From assembly GCF_016132545.1 (NCBI RefSeq), contig NZ_CP066167.1:2507001-2571000 (forward strand): DNA of 64,000 nucleotides, written 5' to 3'. Shown piece by piece: positions 1 to 8,626 of this stretch. Below the pieces are notes generated by a model. It was not told where the DNA came from. It saw only the letters and a program-made list of their open reading frames with translations, and searched no databases. A program made the translations under genes and the position numbers. Position 1 is the first letter of the stretch. Each line of letters opens with the position of its first letter. Origin of the DNA: Spongiibacter nanhainus. Its GTDB lineage: Bacteria > Pseudomonadota > Gammaproteobacteria > Pseudomonadales > Spongiibacteraceae.

Positions 1-1
1 G

Positions 2-1621
2 GATCGCTTTGGCACTGGGCGCAACTTGTTCCGTAACAGCCGCCACTCGGTGGGCGGTTTTCCGCAACGGCAGCTCCACGAACACCCGCTGGATACCCCT
101 GCCCAGTACCGTCTGCTGTCAACGGAGCTGGACGCCGATCAGCTACTGATGCCGGAAACGGTACTGGGTGAGGATTGGCTGGCCGAAGACCCCCGCGTGG
201 AGTGGCTGGAAAAATGGCTGCTGCAAAATAGTGACGAAAAAGTCCTGCTGATTTGTCATCACGCCGACACCGCCCGGGACCTGGAACTCTACCTGCGCCT
301 GCGGCGGGGTTTTGCCAGCAGTGTATTCCACGAGGAAATGACCCTGCTGGAGCGGGACCGAGCCGCCGCCTACTTTGCCGACTGGGAAGACGGCGCACAG
401 ATTCTGCTTTGTTCGGAAATCGGCAGCGAAGGTCGCAACTTCCAGTTTGCCCAGCACCTGGTTCTGTTTGACCTGCCGCTGGACGCCGATTTGCTGGAAC
501 AGCGTATCGGCCGCCTGGACCGCATCGGTCAAGACGGCGACGTCAACATCCACGTTCCCTACTATACCGGTACTGCCATGGCGGGCATGCTGGCCTGGTA
601 CCGGGACGCACTGGGTTTATTCAATGCGCCCTGCCCGGTCGCGTCCGCGGTGGTTCAGCAATTTCGCTCGTCACTGCTGGATACCCTAAAGAATCCTGAA
701 GGCGATGGTTTTGCCAGCTTACTGGACGCTGCCCGAGAGCAGACCCAGGCCCTGGAGCAATCCCTGAGGGACGGCCGCAATCAACTGCTGGAGCTCAACT
801 CCTGTCGACCGGAAGCCGCTGAGCAAATCGCCGAATTAACCACGCCCTCCCAGGCTGACACACTTCCCGATTACCTGGAGATGCTGGCCGACCAGCTGGG
901 GCTGGACCACGAGGACCACAGCGAGGCCGCGATTATTTTACGCCCCGGCGAGCACATGGTGGGCGACCTGCTCCGACACCTACCCGAAGAGGGCATTACC
1001 GGCACCTTTGATCGCCAACGCGCCCTCAGCCGGGAGGATATGGCCTTTTTCACCTGGGAGCACCCACTGGTGCGGGAAGCCCTGGAGCTGATTCTCAGCA
1101 GCGATTTCGGCAGTGCGTCAATTTGCACCATGCAGGTTAAAGGCCTGCCCGCCGGTACCCTATTGCTGGAGGCCTTTTTCAATCCCTCGACCCAGGCACC
1201 GGCGAGCCTGCAGTTACAGCGCTACGTACCGGGCCAATCCCTGCGTCTGCTGATCGACAACAAGGGTCGGGATATCGCCGCCAAAGTCCCCCACGCCAAG
1301 CTCAACCCACTTTGCCATCACGTTAAAAAGAAGATGGTACCGCCGCTGATGCGGGAGGTTCGGGCTCCCCTGGCAAAAATGGTGAAAATGGCGGAGCAGC
1401 TGGCCGCAGAGAGGCTCGACGAGTGGCGGCAGCGGGCTAGCGAAAACCTGGAGGCTGAACGCTCCCTGGAGCGGCAGCGACTGGCAGCCCTGGTGGAACG
1501 CAATCCCGCCGTCGACGATGAGGCCCTGGCAGAGTTTGATCGTTATAGCGAATTGGGGCGCGATGCCTTGGCCAGGCTACAGCTGGATATGGTGGCACTG
1601 CGCCTGGCTATCGTCAGTTAA
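2..1621 (+). CDS. rapA: RNA polymerase-associated helicase RapA, C-terminal part (5' end outside window)
   Basis: This is the last 539 codons of RapA (HepA), a SWI2/SNF2 ATPase that binds RNA polymerase and helps recycle it after transcription. The reading frame is open to the window edge and already begins inside the protein (DRFGTGRNLFRNSR), so the N-terminal half, including Walker A, is missing here. The visible part starts with the second helicase lobe: VLLICHH, then motif V (SEIGSEGRNFQF) and motif VI with arginine fingers (QRIGRLDRIGQ) by about residue 175. The long RapA-specific C-terminal region follows. Full-length RapA proteins are about 950-970 residues, which fits roughly 420 missing residues. 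The gene ends 18 bp from the convergent PepSY gene. The family call is secure. Confidence 0.95.
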   Translation, partial: DRFGTGRNLFRNSRHSVGGFPQRQLHEHPLDTPAQYRLLSTELDADQLLMPETVLGEDWLAEDPRVEWLEKWLLQNSDEKVLLICHHADTARDLELYLRLRRGFASSVFHEEMTLLERDRAAAYFADWEDGAQILLCSEIGSEGRNFQFAQHLVLFDLPLDADLLEQRIGRLDRIGQDGDVNIHVPYYTGTAMAGMLAWYRDALGLFNAPCPVASAVVQQFRSSLLDTLKNPEGDGFASLLDAAREQTQALEQSLRDGRNQLLELNSCRPEAAEQIAELTTPSQADTLPDYLEMLADQLGLDHEDHSEAAIILRPGEHMVGDLLRHLPEEGITGTFDRQRALSREDMAFFTWEHPLVREALELILSSDFGSASICTMQVKGLPAGTLLLEAFFNPSTQAPASLQLQRYVPGQSLRLLIDNKGRDIAAKVPHAKLNPLCHHVKKKMVPPLMREVRAPLAKMVKMAEQLAAERLDEWRQRASENLEAERSLERQRLAALVERNPAVDDEALAEFDRYSELGRDALARLQLDMVALRLAIVS

Positions 1622-1639
1622 ACCCGGCAGCCAAGCGAT

Positions 1640-2923
1640 TTAGCCAAGTTCGCCCGAAGCAGAGCTTCCGCCAGGGCGAGCCGCTGAACTGAGTGCAGAC
1701 CGGGACGCCGTTATGCGTCTGGCGCGGCGCTTGCGCCACCAGATCACAATGCCGGTGACACTCAGCATCGCCACCACAAGCCCCATCACCGAGATCAGAA
1801 TACGCCCCGGAAGACCGAGAATACGCCCCGAGTGCATGGGAAATTGCGCCTGTACAAACAGGTCCGCCGCCGTGCCCTGCCAAGGCAGCCAGTCACCCAA
1901 GACTTCACCGCTACTGGCATCCAGATACACCGCCTTGTGACCCACGCCGCCGCTGCCGTGGCCCTCTTCGGCCGAGAAAAACTCCAGGCGGTACACATCG
2001 TACTCCCGGGCGTGCCACAAACTATTCACCGGCTGATTCCAGCCCCGCTCCAGGCCAGCTTGCCGGGCCAGCGCAATAGCCCGCTCAAAGCCGTAATCCG
2101 CTTCAATGGGTGCATGGTGACCAGAGGGTGTACGGCTGTCGATTGGCGTCGGTGTGACTTCGGACACACTGCTCATGAGTGGATAAAACACTTCCCGGTA
2201 GAGGTTTAGAGAAAAACCGGTAAAGGCGATAACGAATAATAGCCCCCAGGTCCACAAGCCAAAGGCCCGGTGCAGATCAAAATTCAACTTGTGACTGCCA
2301 CCCCGCCAGCGCACTTTCCAGGCAGGCTGCCAACGCCGCCAAAAGCTGCCGCTATCTCGCTTGCTGCGGCGACGACGACGGGGCAAGGTTAGGTAAAAGC
2401 CGATAAAACAGTCCAGGGTCCAGGTCAGTGCCACAATGCCCAGTAACCAAATACCCCAGTGATCAATCCCCGCCACCTCGGGAATATGTAAACTGAAGTG
2501 AAGTTTGTAGAGGAAGGAAATAAAGTTTTCTGTTGTGATGGGCCACACTGCCCCCCACTCACGGGTGCCCAGTACCTCGCCGCTAACCGGGTCGACATAG
2601 ACTTGATTGAAGCCGGGCTGGTAGAGCTTTCCGGTATCCGGGTTCACCCGTGGACTTACCCAGTAGTAATAGCTGTGGCCAGGTTCATGGGCCATTTCAT
2701 AGTAAGTTACCTGAACCTCGGGATAGCGCCGCTCCACCTCTCGGGCCAGCTCGGTGGCGCTGCGAGGCGTGCCCTCGCCGGTCGCCGATAGCAGGTGCGG
2801 GTTCAGCCACTCATCCAGTTCATGGTCCCAGGAAATTACCGCGCCAGTGAGGCCGGTGACAATAAGAAAGCCGGCGATCGCAAGACCAAAGTAACGATGA
2901 AGAAGAGTGAAAAACGCGCGCAT
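1640..2923 (-). CDS. PepSY-associated membrane protein (putative iron-uptake reductase type)
   Basis: A 427-residue inner-membrane protein of the PepSY_TM family, often found beside siderophore receptors and thought to take part in releasing iron from siderophores. The first membrane segment follows directly after the start (FGLAIAGFLIVTGLTGAVISW). A periplasmic PepSY-like part comes next, then further segments near residues 150-180, 220-245 and 375-400 (ILISVMGLVVAMLSVTGIVIWW) and a basic C-terminal tail. I chose the ATG at 2923; a TTG 24 bp upstream is also open, but the ATG puts the signal-anchor directly at the N-terminus. The gene stands alone, convergent with rapA, and has a possible Fur site upstream. 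The reductase role is inference from family context. Confidence 0.82.
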   Translation of the reverse strand: MRAFFTLLHRYFGLAIAGFLIVTGLTGAVISWDHELDEWLNPHLLSATGEGTPRSATELAREVERRYPEVQVTYYEMAHEPGHSYYYWVSPRVNPDTGKLYQPGFNQVYVDPVSGEVLGTREWGAVWPITTENFISFLYKLHFSLHIPEVAGIDHWGIWLLGIVALTWTLDCFIGFYLTLPRRRRRSKRDSGSFWRRWQPAWKVRWRGGSHKLNFDLHRAFGLWTWGLLFVIAFTGFSLNLYREVFYPLMSSVSEVTPTPIDSRTPSGHHAPIEADYGFERAIALARQAGLERGWNQPVNSLWHAREYDVYRLEFFSAEEGHGSGGVGHKAVYLDASSGEVLGDWLPWQGTAADLFVQAQFPMHSGRILGLPGRILISVMGLVVAMLSVTGIVIWWRKRRARRITASRSALSSAARPGGSSASGELG

Positions 2924-3004
2924 AAAGGGAAAACCGGACGGCCACAAAGTCAGTGCGACTTCTGTAAAAGTGAGCGTGAATTATGTCGTCACAGCCTCTC
3001 TAAC

Positions 3005-3023
3005 GCAAGTGCTTCTCATTTAT
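3005..3023 (-). promoter_or_regulatory. possible Fur box upstream of PepSY gene
   Basis: Read on the minus strand, this 19-bp stretch (ATAAATGAGAAGCACTTGC) matches the classical Fur box at 11 of 19 positions by my own count. It lies about 80 bp upstream of the PepSY start, where a repressor site would be expected for an iron-uptake gene. The match is moderate and could be chance. Confidence 0.33.
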
Positions 3024-3053
3024 ATTATTCTTTACTACGGCTTCGATACCCAT

Positions 3054-3078
3054 AAAAAAAGGGCCAACCAGGCCCTTT
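3054..3078 (-). terminator. rho-independent terminator of ilvIH
   Basis: On the minus strand an 8-bp perfect stem (AAAGGGCC / GGCCCTTT) with a 5-nt loop is followed by a run of seven T. It begins about 20 bp after the ilvH stop codon, as expected for the end of the ilvIH transcript. Confidence 0.9.
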
Positions 3079-3098
3079 ATCGAGATAGAGCGGCACCG

Positions 3099-3590
3099 CT
3101 ATAGGTTAAGTACCTTCTCGCCCCGGGCAATGCCGGATACACCGCTGCGCACCACTTCCATAATAGCGGCATCGCCCACCGCCTCAAGGAAGGAGTCCAG
3201 CTTATCCGCTGCCCCGGTCACCTGAATGGTGTAAACGCTGGGGCCGACATCGACAATCTGACCGCGAAAGATGTCAGTGCAACGCTTGATCTCGGCGCGC
3301 TGGGCACCGGTCGCACGGACCTTCACCAGCATCAACTCCCTTTCGATGTGGGCACCTTCCGAGAGATCCACCAGCTTCACCACGTCCACCAGGCGATTGA
3401 GATGCTTGGTAATCTGCTCAATCTTGTGGTCGTCGCCGACCGTGGTCAACGTCAGACGCGACAGAGTCGGATCTTCCGTGGGCGCCACATTGAGAGTCTC
3501 AATGTTGTAGCCACGCTGAGAGAAAAGCCCCACAACCCGCGACAGCGCACCTGGTTCGTTCTCCATCAATACTGAAATAATTCTCCGCAT
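3099..3590 (-). CDS. ilvH: acetolactate synthase small (regulatory) subunit
   Basis: The 163-residue regulatory subunit of acetohydroxyacid synthase III, which activates IlvI and confers valine feedback inhibition in branched-chain amino acid synthesis. The N-terminal ACT domain is clear ([19 protein letters not shown], then GYNIETLNVAPTED), and the second half carries the usual C-terminal domain (IVDVGPSVYTIQVTGAADKLD). The start is the ATG at 3590, which overlaps the ilvI stop codon (TGATG), so the subunits are translationally coupled. An in-frame upstream extension exists but would lie inside ilvI and is not part of the family. Length is typical. Confidence 0.97.
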   Translation of the reverse strand: MRRIISVLMENEPGALSRVVGLFSQRGYNIETLNVAPTEDPTLSRLTLTTVGDDHKIEQITKHLNRLVDVVKLVDLSEGAHIERELMLVKVRATGAQRAEIKRCTDIFRGQIVDVGPSVYTIQVTGAADKLDSFLEAVGDAAIMEVVRSGVSGIARGEKVLNL

Positions 3591-5335
3591 CAGGTCCGCT
3601 CCGTCTTGCTCAGCCACATATCCCGCATGCTGCCGTTGGGGGCAATTTGCATCGGGTACACATGCTCGTGGGGGTCCACGTGAATATCCATAAACACCAA
3701 CTCATCCTTGCGGGCAAAGGCCTCTTTCATCGCCTCTTCCAGGTCGGACAACTGGGTTACCTTGATACCGACGTGGTGGTAGGCCTCGGTGAGTTTGATG
3801 AAGTCCGGCAGTGAGTTCTCGTAGACACTTTGTGAATAGCGCCCCTCGTACTGCATGTCCTGCCACTGTTTGACCATGCCCAGGTAACCGTTGTAAAGAT
3901 TGAGGATCTTCACCGGAATGTTGTATTGGGAGCAGGTCGACAGCTCCTGAATGTTCATCTGGATACTGCCCTCACCGGTCACACAGGCCACATCGGCATC
4001 CGGGAAGGCCAGTTTGACCCCCATGGCGGCAGGCAGACCAAAGCCCATGGTGCCGAGGCCACCGGAGTTGATCCACTGGCGGGGTTTGTCGTACTTGTAA
4101 TACTGGGCAGCAAACATCTGGTGCTGGCCAACGTCAGAGGTCACATAGGCCTCACCGCGGGTAACTTTGTAGAGGGTCTCGATAACCTGCTGAGGTTTAA
4201 TCAGCCCCGAGCTGGTGTCGTAACGGGGCGCCGTCCACAAACCGTGGGCATCCCGCCACTCGTCGATTTGGCTCCACCAGTGGCTCAGTGCATCCTGATC
4301 CGGCAACCCCGGCTCTTGGGCCTGCAGCTCCTTAAGCACCGCAATCAAATCGGTCAGTACCGTATCTACCGGCCCCACGATGGGCACATCGGCACCGACG
4401 GTTTTGGAAATAGACGCCGGGTCGATATCGACGTGAATGATCTTGGCACCGGGGCAGAATTTGCTGGTGGTATTGGTGACACGGTCGTCAAAGCGAGCGC
4501 CCACCGCCAGGATCACGTCGCTGTGGTGCATGGCGTTATTGGCCTCGTAGAAGCCGTGCATCCCCAACATCCCTAGGAACTGGCGGTCGCTGCCGGGATA
4601 GGCACCCAGCCCCATCAGGGTATTGGTGACCGGGAAGTTGAGCATCTTCGCCAACTCCGTGAGCTGCTCTGAGGCGTTGCCCTGCACCACACCACCGCCG
4701 GAGTAGATCACCGGACGCTTAGCTGCCAACAGCAGGCTGGCCGCTTTTTTGATCTGGCCGCTGTGCCCCCGGCTCGCCGGCGTATAGGAGCGCATCTTGA
4801 CCTTTTTGGGGTAGTTGTACTCGTACTTGTCGTGGGGGTTGGTCAAATCCTTAGGCAGATCAATCACCACCGGGCCGGGACGGCCAGTGCTGGCAATATA
4901 AAACGCTTTTTTGATGACTTCGGGGATATCCTCGGTCCGGGTGACCTGAAAACTGTGTTTAACGATCGGCCGGGAGATACCCAGCATATCGGTTTCCTGG
5001 AAGGCATCTTCGCCCACCAGATGGCTCATCACCTGGCCGGACAACACCACCATGGGGATGGAGTCCATGTAAGCGGTTGCAATACCAGTAATGGCATTGG
5101 TGGCACCGGGGCCGGACGTCACCAGCACCACACCGGGCTTGCCGGTAGCGCGGGCGTAACCGTCCGCGGCGTGGGTGGCCGCCTGCTCGTGGCGCACCAG
5201 AATGTGCGGCACGTCACAGGAGTATAGGGCATCGTAAATATGCAGAACTGCGCCGCCGGGGTAGCCGAAGATAAACTCGACCCCTTCGTCTTCCAGGGCG
5301 CGGGCGATCATTTCGCCGCCAGATAACAACTCCAC
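3590..5335 (-). CDS. ilvI: acetolactate synthase large (catalytic) subunit
   Basis: The 581-residue ThDP- and FAD-dependent catalytic subunit that condenses pyruvate into acetolactate or acetohydroxybutyrate, the first common step to valine, leucine and isoleucine. The N-terminal ThDP domain has [15 protein letters not shown] and the catalytic glutamate E50 ([15 protein letters not shown]). The C-terminal ThDP domain has [15 protein letters not shown] and the metal-binding asparagine in [14 protein letters not shown]; the usual NN pair there reads YN. The start is a GTG at 5335, with GAGG about 10 bases upstream. The gene forms an operon with ilvH. The preceding 400 bp contain a candidate promoter and an attenuator-like hairpin, suggesting control by transcription termination. 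Confidence 0.97.
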   Translation of the reverse strand: MELLSGGEMIARALEDEGVEFIFGYPGGAVLHIYDALYSCDVPHILVRHEQAATHAADGYARATGKPGVVLVTSGPGATNAITGIATAYMDSIPMVVLSGQVMSHLVGEDAFQETDMLGISRPIVKHSFQVTRTEDIPEVIKKAFYIASTGRPGPVVIDLPKDLTNPHDKYEYNYPKKVKMRSYTPASRGHSGQIKKAASLLLAAKRPVIYSGGGVVQGNASEQLTELAKMLNFPVTNTLMGLGAYPGSDRQFLGMLGMHGFYEANNAMHHSDVILAVGARFDDRVTNTTSKFCPGAKIIHVDIDPASISKTVGADVPIVGPVDTVLTDLIAVLKELQAQEPGLPDQDALSHWWSQIDEWRDAHGLWTAPRYDTSSGLIKPQQVIETLYKVTRGEAYVTSDVGQHQMFAAQYYKYDKPRQWINSGGLGTMGFGLPAAMGVKLAFPDADVACVTGEGSIQMNIQELSTCSQYNIPVKILNLYNGYLGMVKQWQDMQYEGRYSQSVYENSLPDFIKLTEAYHHVGIKVTQLSDLEEAMKEAFARKDELVFMDIHVDPHEHVYPMQIAPNGSMRDMWLSKTERT

Positions 5336-5361
5336 TTAATCATCCTCGTTTCAATCTGAAA

Positions 5362-5389
5362 ACCAATAAACCCGAAGCCGCCTTCCGGG
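5362..5389 (-). terminator. attenuator-like hairpin just upstream of ilvI
   Basis: On the minus strand a GC-rich hairpin (CCCGGAAG, loop GCGG, CTTCGGG; one unpaired G) is followed by the T-rich stretch TTTATTGGTTTT, only about 30 bp before the ilvI start. The form and position fit an intrinsic terminator in a leader. No Leu/Ile/Val-rich leader peptide was found upstream, so the way it would be controlled is unknown. Confidence 0.5.
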
Positions 5390-5857
5390 AGCATGCCGGG
5401 GCTGGTCGGGCGCAAACTATTTACTTGCGAGCGTTGGATGTCTAAAACACATTACCACCGGAATCCCTTGCGGCCATTCCGGGCGAAACGCCAAAATGCT
5501 GCTAAAGCAGCGTTTTCTAGGCTTCGCCGGATAACGCGAAGCGGGCAATCTCGCAACACAGGTCGTGTGTTTGCAGAGTGAATGGAACTACGTGTGTAGC
5601 AGCGCGACAGGATTAGCCGTGCTCTGTATAAGGCCGCAGGGTAAGCAGCGCGGAAAACAGCCATCTCGCCCCTACTGGGACGACCCCATATTTTTTAGTT
5701 TTGGCGCTGTAAAGTCAATACATACAGCTCCTAACTCGGAGGTTTTTCTTTAAAAAACCACGGTTTGTCGTCATTCGAGGGCGATAAGCGTTTCTCAGAT
5801 GTGGCAACAATCTGCCATAATCCAGATATTATTATTTATTCAGCTGTTGACTCGCCC
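5390..5857. other. non-coding region between ilvI and the DUF4124 gene
   Basis: About 470 bp without a convincing gene. On the minus strand it carries the ilvIH leader: TTGACT (5718-5723) with a weak AT-rich -10 around 5695-5700, a hairpin at 5493-5516 (AAAACGCTGC / GCAGCATTTT with one wobble pair), and short open frames with no branched-chain residue enrichment. On the plus strand there is a small hairpin followed by a T-run (5727-5750), an inverted repeat TGGCA-N6-TGCCA (5811-5826) and an AT-rich stretch (5824-5840) that may hold the promoter of the DUF4124 gene. Confidence 0.5.
5695..5723 (-). promoter_or_regulatory. ilvI: candidate promoter of ilvIH
   Basis: TTGACT at 5718-5723 on the minus strand is a good -35 box. 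The AT-rich sequence AAAAAT/AAATAT about 17-19 bp downstream would be a weak -10. This would give a leader of about 350 nt before ilvI, long enough for the attenuator-like hairpin. This is a reading by eye. Confidence 0.35.
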
Positions 5858-6331
5858 ATGCCGATAATGAAAACAACACTGTCCTGCCTCGCTATCGCCT
5901 CGACATTGATCCTGTTCGCCGGCTCCGCCGTCGCCGCCAAAGACGGCTACTACCGATGGCAAGATGATGAGGGGGAATACCATTTCACTCAGCAACCCCC
6001 ATTGGGGCGCAGCTACGAGTTCGTTGAATCCCGCAGTGGCACCTCGTTTTCCCGGCAAAGCGACGACAACGACGGCGCAACAGAAGCCGATGAGCAAGGC
6101 GGTGAAAGCAGTACGGAACCGACCAACCCGCAGCCGGCCAAGATGGAAGTATTACCGCCCAAGGACCCGGCCATTTGCGCTCAGGCCAAGTCCAACCTCC
6201 AGTCCATGCAAAACAATGCGGCGCGGATTCGCATGACCGATGAAAACGGTAATACCCGCTTCCTGACTCCGGAAGAAAAAGAAGAGCAGAAAGCCCGAGC
6301 TCAAGAAGCGATTCGCATCCACTGCAACTGA
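5858..6331 (+). CDS. DUF4124 domain-containing secreted protein
   Basis: A 157-residue exported protein. An N-terminal signal peptide (MKTTLSCLAIASTLILFAGSAVAA) is followed by a DUF4124 domain (YYRWQDDEGEYHFTQQPP), a short module common in proteobacterial periplasmic proteins of unknown function. A low-complexity acidic and Gln/Ser/Thr linker follows. The C-terminal helix has a conserved-looking CAQAKSNLQSM...LTPEEK segment ending in IHCN, with two cysteines that could form a disulfide. I start at the ATG at 5858; ATG 5867 is equally possible, and further upstream starts would bury the signal peptide. It faces the HupE gene tail to tail. The molecular role is unknown. Confidence 0.8.
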   Translation: MPIMKTTLSCLAIASTLILFAGSAVAAKDGYYRWQDDEGEYHFTQQPPLGRSYEFVESRSGTSFSRQSDDNDGATEADEQGGESSTEPTNPQPAKMEVLPPKDPAICAQAKSNLQSMQNNAARIRMTDENGNTRFLTPEEKEEQKARAQEAIRIHCN

Positions 6332-6333
6332 TT

Positions 6334-6359
6334 GGTCGCTGAACGCTGCGACAGCGACC
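6334..6359. terminator. bidirectional hairpin between DUF4124 and HupE genes
   Basis: A perfect 8-bp inverted repeat (GGTCGCTG / CAGCGACC, 10-nt loop) fills the 28-bp gap between two convergent stop codons. There is no T-run on either side, so termination strength is uncertain. Confidence 0.45.
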
Positions 6360-7541
6360 TCAAACCCTCAACCAGGCCCAATACAAGCCCACCACCGCAA
6401 TAGCGGTGGAGGTCATCGGTGACGCGATATTGAAGAAGGTCCGGTAATTGCGCAGCGCGTAGAGTATCGGCACCAGCACAGCGACCAACAACAACTGGGC
6501 CAGCTCTATCCCCACATTGAAGCTCAGTAGGGCGACAGCCTTGCCGGCAGTCGCGTCCAGCAGGCCAGCCAACATGCCGGCAAATCCCAAGCCGTGAATC
6601 AAGCCGAAACCAAAGGCCAGAGCCATTTGATAATGGTAGTGCAGAGGCGACAGTGCCAGTAGCGCGGCGGCGGTTACCGACAGCGCGATAGCGACCTCCA
6701 CCGGCGCCGAGGGCAGGGAGACGTAGCCCAAGGTCGCCAGGGCCAGAGTCACGCTGTGGGCCGCGGTAAACATGGTCACGATCCACACTGTTTCTCGAAC
6801 GACCGTCGACAAACGACGCTCCCCGGATTGCTCCCGCAGCACAGGCAACAGCAGCGCCAGCAAAAACAACAAATGGTCGTAGCCGGTCACCAGGTGAATC
6901 ACACCTTGAACGAAAAAGGCCTTGGCAGTGCTCCAGTAGCCCATTTCAGCCCAGCTCACCCTATTGGATTGGGGCGACAGCACGCCAAAATGCGCTTCAC
7001 CACCGTCGCGCTGCAAGCGGTACAGCCCTCGGTGCAGTGGGTCCTGCTTGAATAACAGGTCATAGCTCAAGCTCAAATCGCCGCCCTGCGTTAGACACGG
7101 CGACTCGATCTGCCACGCACTGTAGGGACCGTCGCTATGGCGGCTAATACCCGCCAGCGTAGCGGCAACATTACACGGCGATTGCCCCAGGCGCAGGGAG
7201 ATACCACCCGTGATAGCCGTTGCCAAACGACCTTCGGCAGCGAGGAGCTCCCCCCAGATCACTCGGCCGTCGCCATTGTGATCCAGGGGCGCGCCCCCTA
7301 CCCCATCCAATCTCAACAGGTCCTCTATGGCCAGGTCGAGCCGCACACTGTGATCAGTGAGATAGAGAAAGCTGTCGCTGACTTTATGGGCCTGGACCAG
7401 GCCAGGTGTGAGCAAAAGCAGGCCAACAAGCAATAGCGCTTTGATATTTGTCCATATGGCTTTCCCCACCGGGCTCATGGCTGTTTCCCTATAGCTCATG
7501 GACGTTTCCCTATAGCTCAAGGCTGTTTCCCTGTAGCTCAT
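6360..7541 (-). CDS. HupE/UreJ-family membrane protein
   Basis: A 393-residue protein of the HupE/UreJ_2 type. A signal segment (ALLLVGLLLLTPGLVQA, then HKVSDSFLYL) is followed by a periplasmic domain of about 150 residues with an EF-like loop (DHNGDGRVIWGE). About seven membrane segments follow, with the family histidines (GYDHLLFLLALL, AAHSVTLALA, LIHGLGFAGM). HupE and UreJ relatives are linked to nickel or other metal transport, but the substrate here is unknown. Four possible start codons (7541, 7520, 7499, 7478) sit one per copy in a 21-bp tandem repeat. I chose 7541 because it overlaps the upstream stop (ATGA) and has GGAG 7 nt upstream; 7478 would give the tidiest signal peptide. It is the last gene of the DUF4331 operon. 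Confidence 0.85.
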   Translation of the reverse strand: MSYRETALSYRETSMSYRETAMSPVGKAIWTNIKALLLVGLLLLTPGLVQAHKVSDSFLYLTDHSVRLDLAIEDLLRLDGVGGAPLDHNGDGRVIWGELLAAEGRLATAITGGISLRLGQSPCNVAATLAGISRHSDGPYSAWQIESPCLTQGGDLSLSYDLLFKQDPLHRGLYRLQRDGGEAHFGVLSPQSNRVSWAEMGYWSTAKAFFVQGVIHLVTGYDHLLFLLALLLPVLREQSGERRLSTVVRETVWIVTMFTAAHSVTLALATLGYVSLPSAPVEVAIALSVTAAALLALSPLHYHYQMALAFGFGLIHGLGFAGMLAGLLDATAGKAVALLSFNVGIELAQLLLVAVLVPILYALRNYRTFFNIASPMTSTAIAVVGLYWAWLRV

Positions 7542-7559
7542 GGCTGTTCTCCACTAGCG
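7476..7559 (-). repeat. four-copy 21-bp tandem repeat carrying Shine-Dalgarno and start codon
   Basis: The unit (minus strand: AGGGAAACAGCCATGAGCTAT) recurs with exact 21-bp spacing and few differences; the copy nearest the upstream gene is the most diverged. Each copy has a purine-rich ribosome-binding motif and an ATG or TTG, at 7541, 7520, 7499 and 7478. In protein it reads as the heptad (M/L)SYRET(A/S). It lies exactly on the junction of the TPR and HupE genes. Confidence 0.9.
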
Positions 7560-8623
7560 CGCTCGGCGGCCAGCAGCAGCTGGCGATCGGGCCATTCGCG
7601 CTGGCTCTGCCAATTGTCACGGGCGACTTGCAGCGCTTCAGCCGGGCGATCCGCCACGTACAACAGGTACTCCGCGAGGGTGCGTTTGTGCAGCACCTCT
7701 CCGCGCCACTTGGCCTCGTCAAAGCGTTGTTGGAGCTGGGCGGCAAGCTCTTGGCCCCGATTTTGGCGCGCCAATGCCCGAGCACGGCACACTACCAAGG
7801 TGTCGAGATCGTTGCGGCCTTGGGTAAGGGTCAATACAGCGTCGGTGGCGTTATCCTGATTGAGCAGGTTATTGCAGAGACGACCAGTGGCGTAGCGATC
7901 CCCTGGTCGCAAACGCATGGCGAGCCGCCATAATTGCGCAGCCTGGGCATCGTCGCCCGCCCGCTCGGCGATATCAGCGGCTGTGGTGAGCGCCCAGTGC
8001 CTGGCTTGACTGTCCTGGCTCAGAAGGGCCTGTGCCATAGCCTGCTTTATCGCTGTCAGCGCCCCATCGGCAGCGCCGCCCACGGCATCGAGATGGGCAC
8101 GGCAACTCACCGCGTAAAGGTCGTCCCGAAGCGCAGCCAGCTGTCCGCAGTAACGGCGTGCCGATTGGTAATTGCCCCTAACCAGCTCGCCATTGAATGC
8201 AAGCAGCAGTGCCTGATGGCGCCATTCAGAAGTCTTTAACGCGCGTTTCAGGTCCACCATCGCGTCGTCGAACTGGTGCAGGCTTTGCCGCAGGCGAGCG
8301 CGGTATATGTAAAAACGGCCGTCCCTGGCCGCCGGTCCGAGTGAATCGAGAAGACGCTGCACATCACCGAGCAGTCGCGGATTGCCCTGCTCATCGAAGC
8401 GCTTCAGAAGCGCTTCAACCCTGTCCAAAGGGGCCTGGGCTGTCGTAGAGCGCGCCTTAAGCGCGGCTGTGCCAGCGGGGAGCTGATAAACGATGACGTC
8501 ACCGCCATTGGGCACCACGATCTCCGGCGCCGCTGCAAGAGCCGAAGCGCTCCAGGCCAGTGTCACAGATACTGCCCAGAGCGCGCTACGCGACTTGAGT
8601 ACAGCGCGAAGGGAATCCAGCAT
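7538..8623 (-). CDS. exported tetratricopeptide-repeat protein
   Basis: A 361-residue protein with an N-terminal signal segment (SALWAVSVTLAWSASALAA) followed by helical repeats typical of TPR proteins, for example FYIYRARLRQSLHQFDDAMVDLKRAL and AAQLWRLAMRLRPGDRYATGRL. Such solenoids bind partner proteins, so it may be a periplasmic scaffold for the other products of this operon. It starts 3 nt after the stop of the small lipoprotein gene, and its own stop overlaps the first HupE start codon (ATGA). No enzyme motif is visible. The specific function is unknown. Confidence 0.75.
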   Translation of the reverse strand: MLDSLRAVLKSRSALWAVSVTLAWSASALAAAPEIVVPNGGDVIVYQLPAGTAALKARSTTAQAPLDRVEALLKRFDEQGNPRLLGDVQRLLDSLGPAARDGRFYIYRARLRQSLHQFDDAMVDLKRALKTSEWRHQALLLAFNGELVRGNYQSARRYCGQLAALRDDLYAVSCRAHLDAVGGAADGALTAIKQAMAQALLSQDSQARHWALTTAADIAERAGDDAQAAQLWRLAMRLRPGDRYATGRLCNNLLNQDNATDAVLTLTQGRNDLDTLVVCRARALARQNRGQELAAQLQQRFDEAKWRGEVLHKRTLAEYLLYVADRPAEALQVARDNWQSQREWPDRQLLLAAERASGEQP

Positions 8624-8626
8624 TGG

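Noticed and set aside
5452-5664. A 70-codon minus-strand frame upstream of ilvI as a possible leader peptide
   Set aside because: It has no run of Leu, Ile or Val codons and no clear ribosome-binding site; too long for an attenuation peptide.
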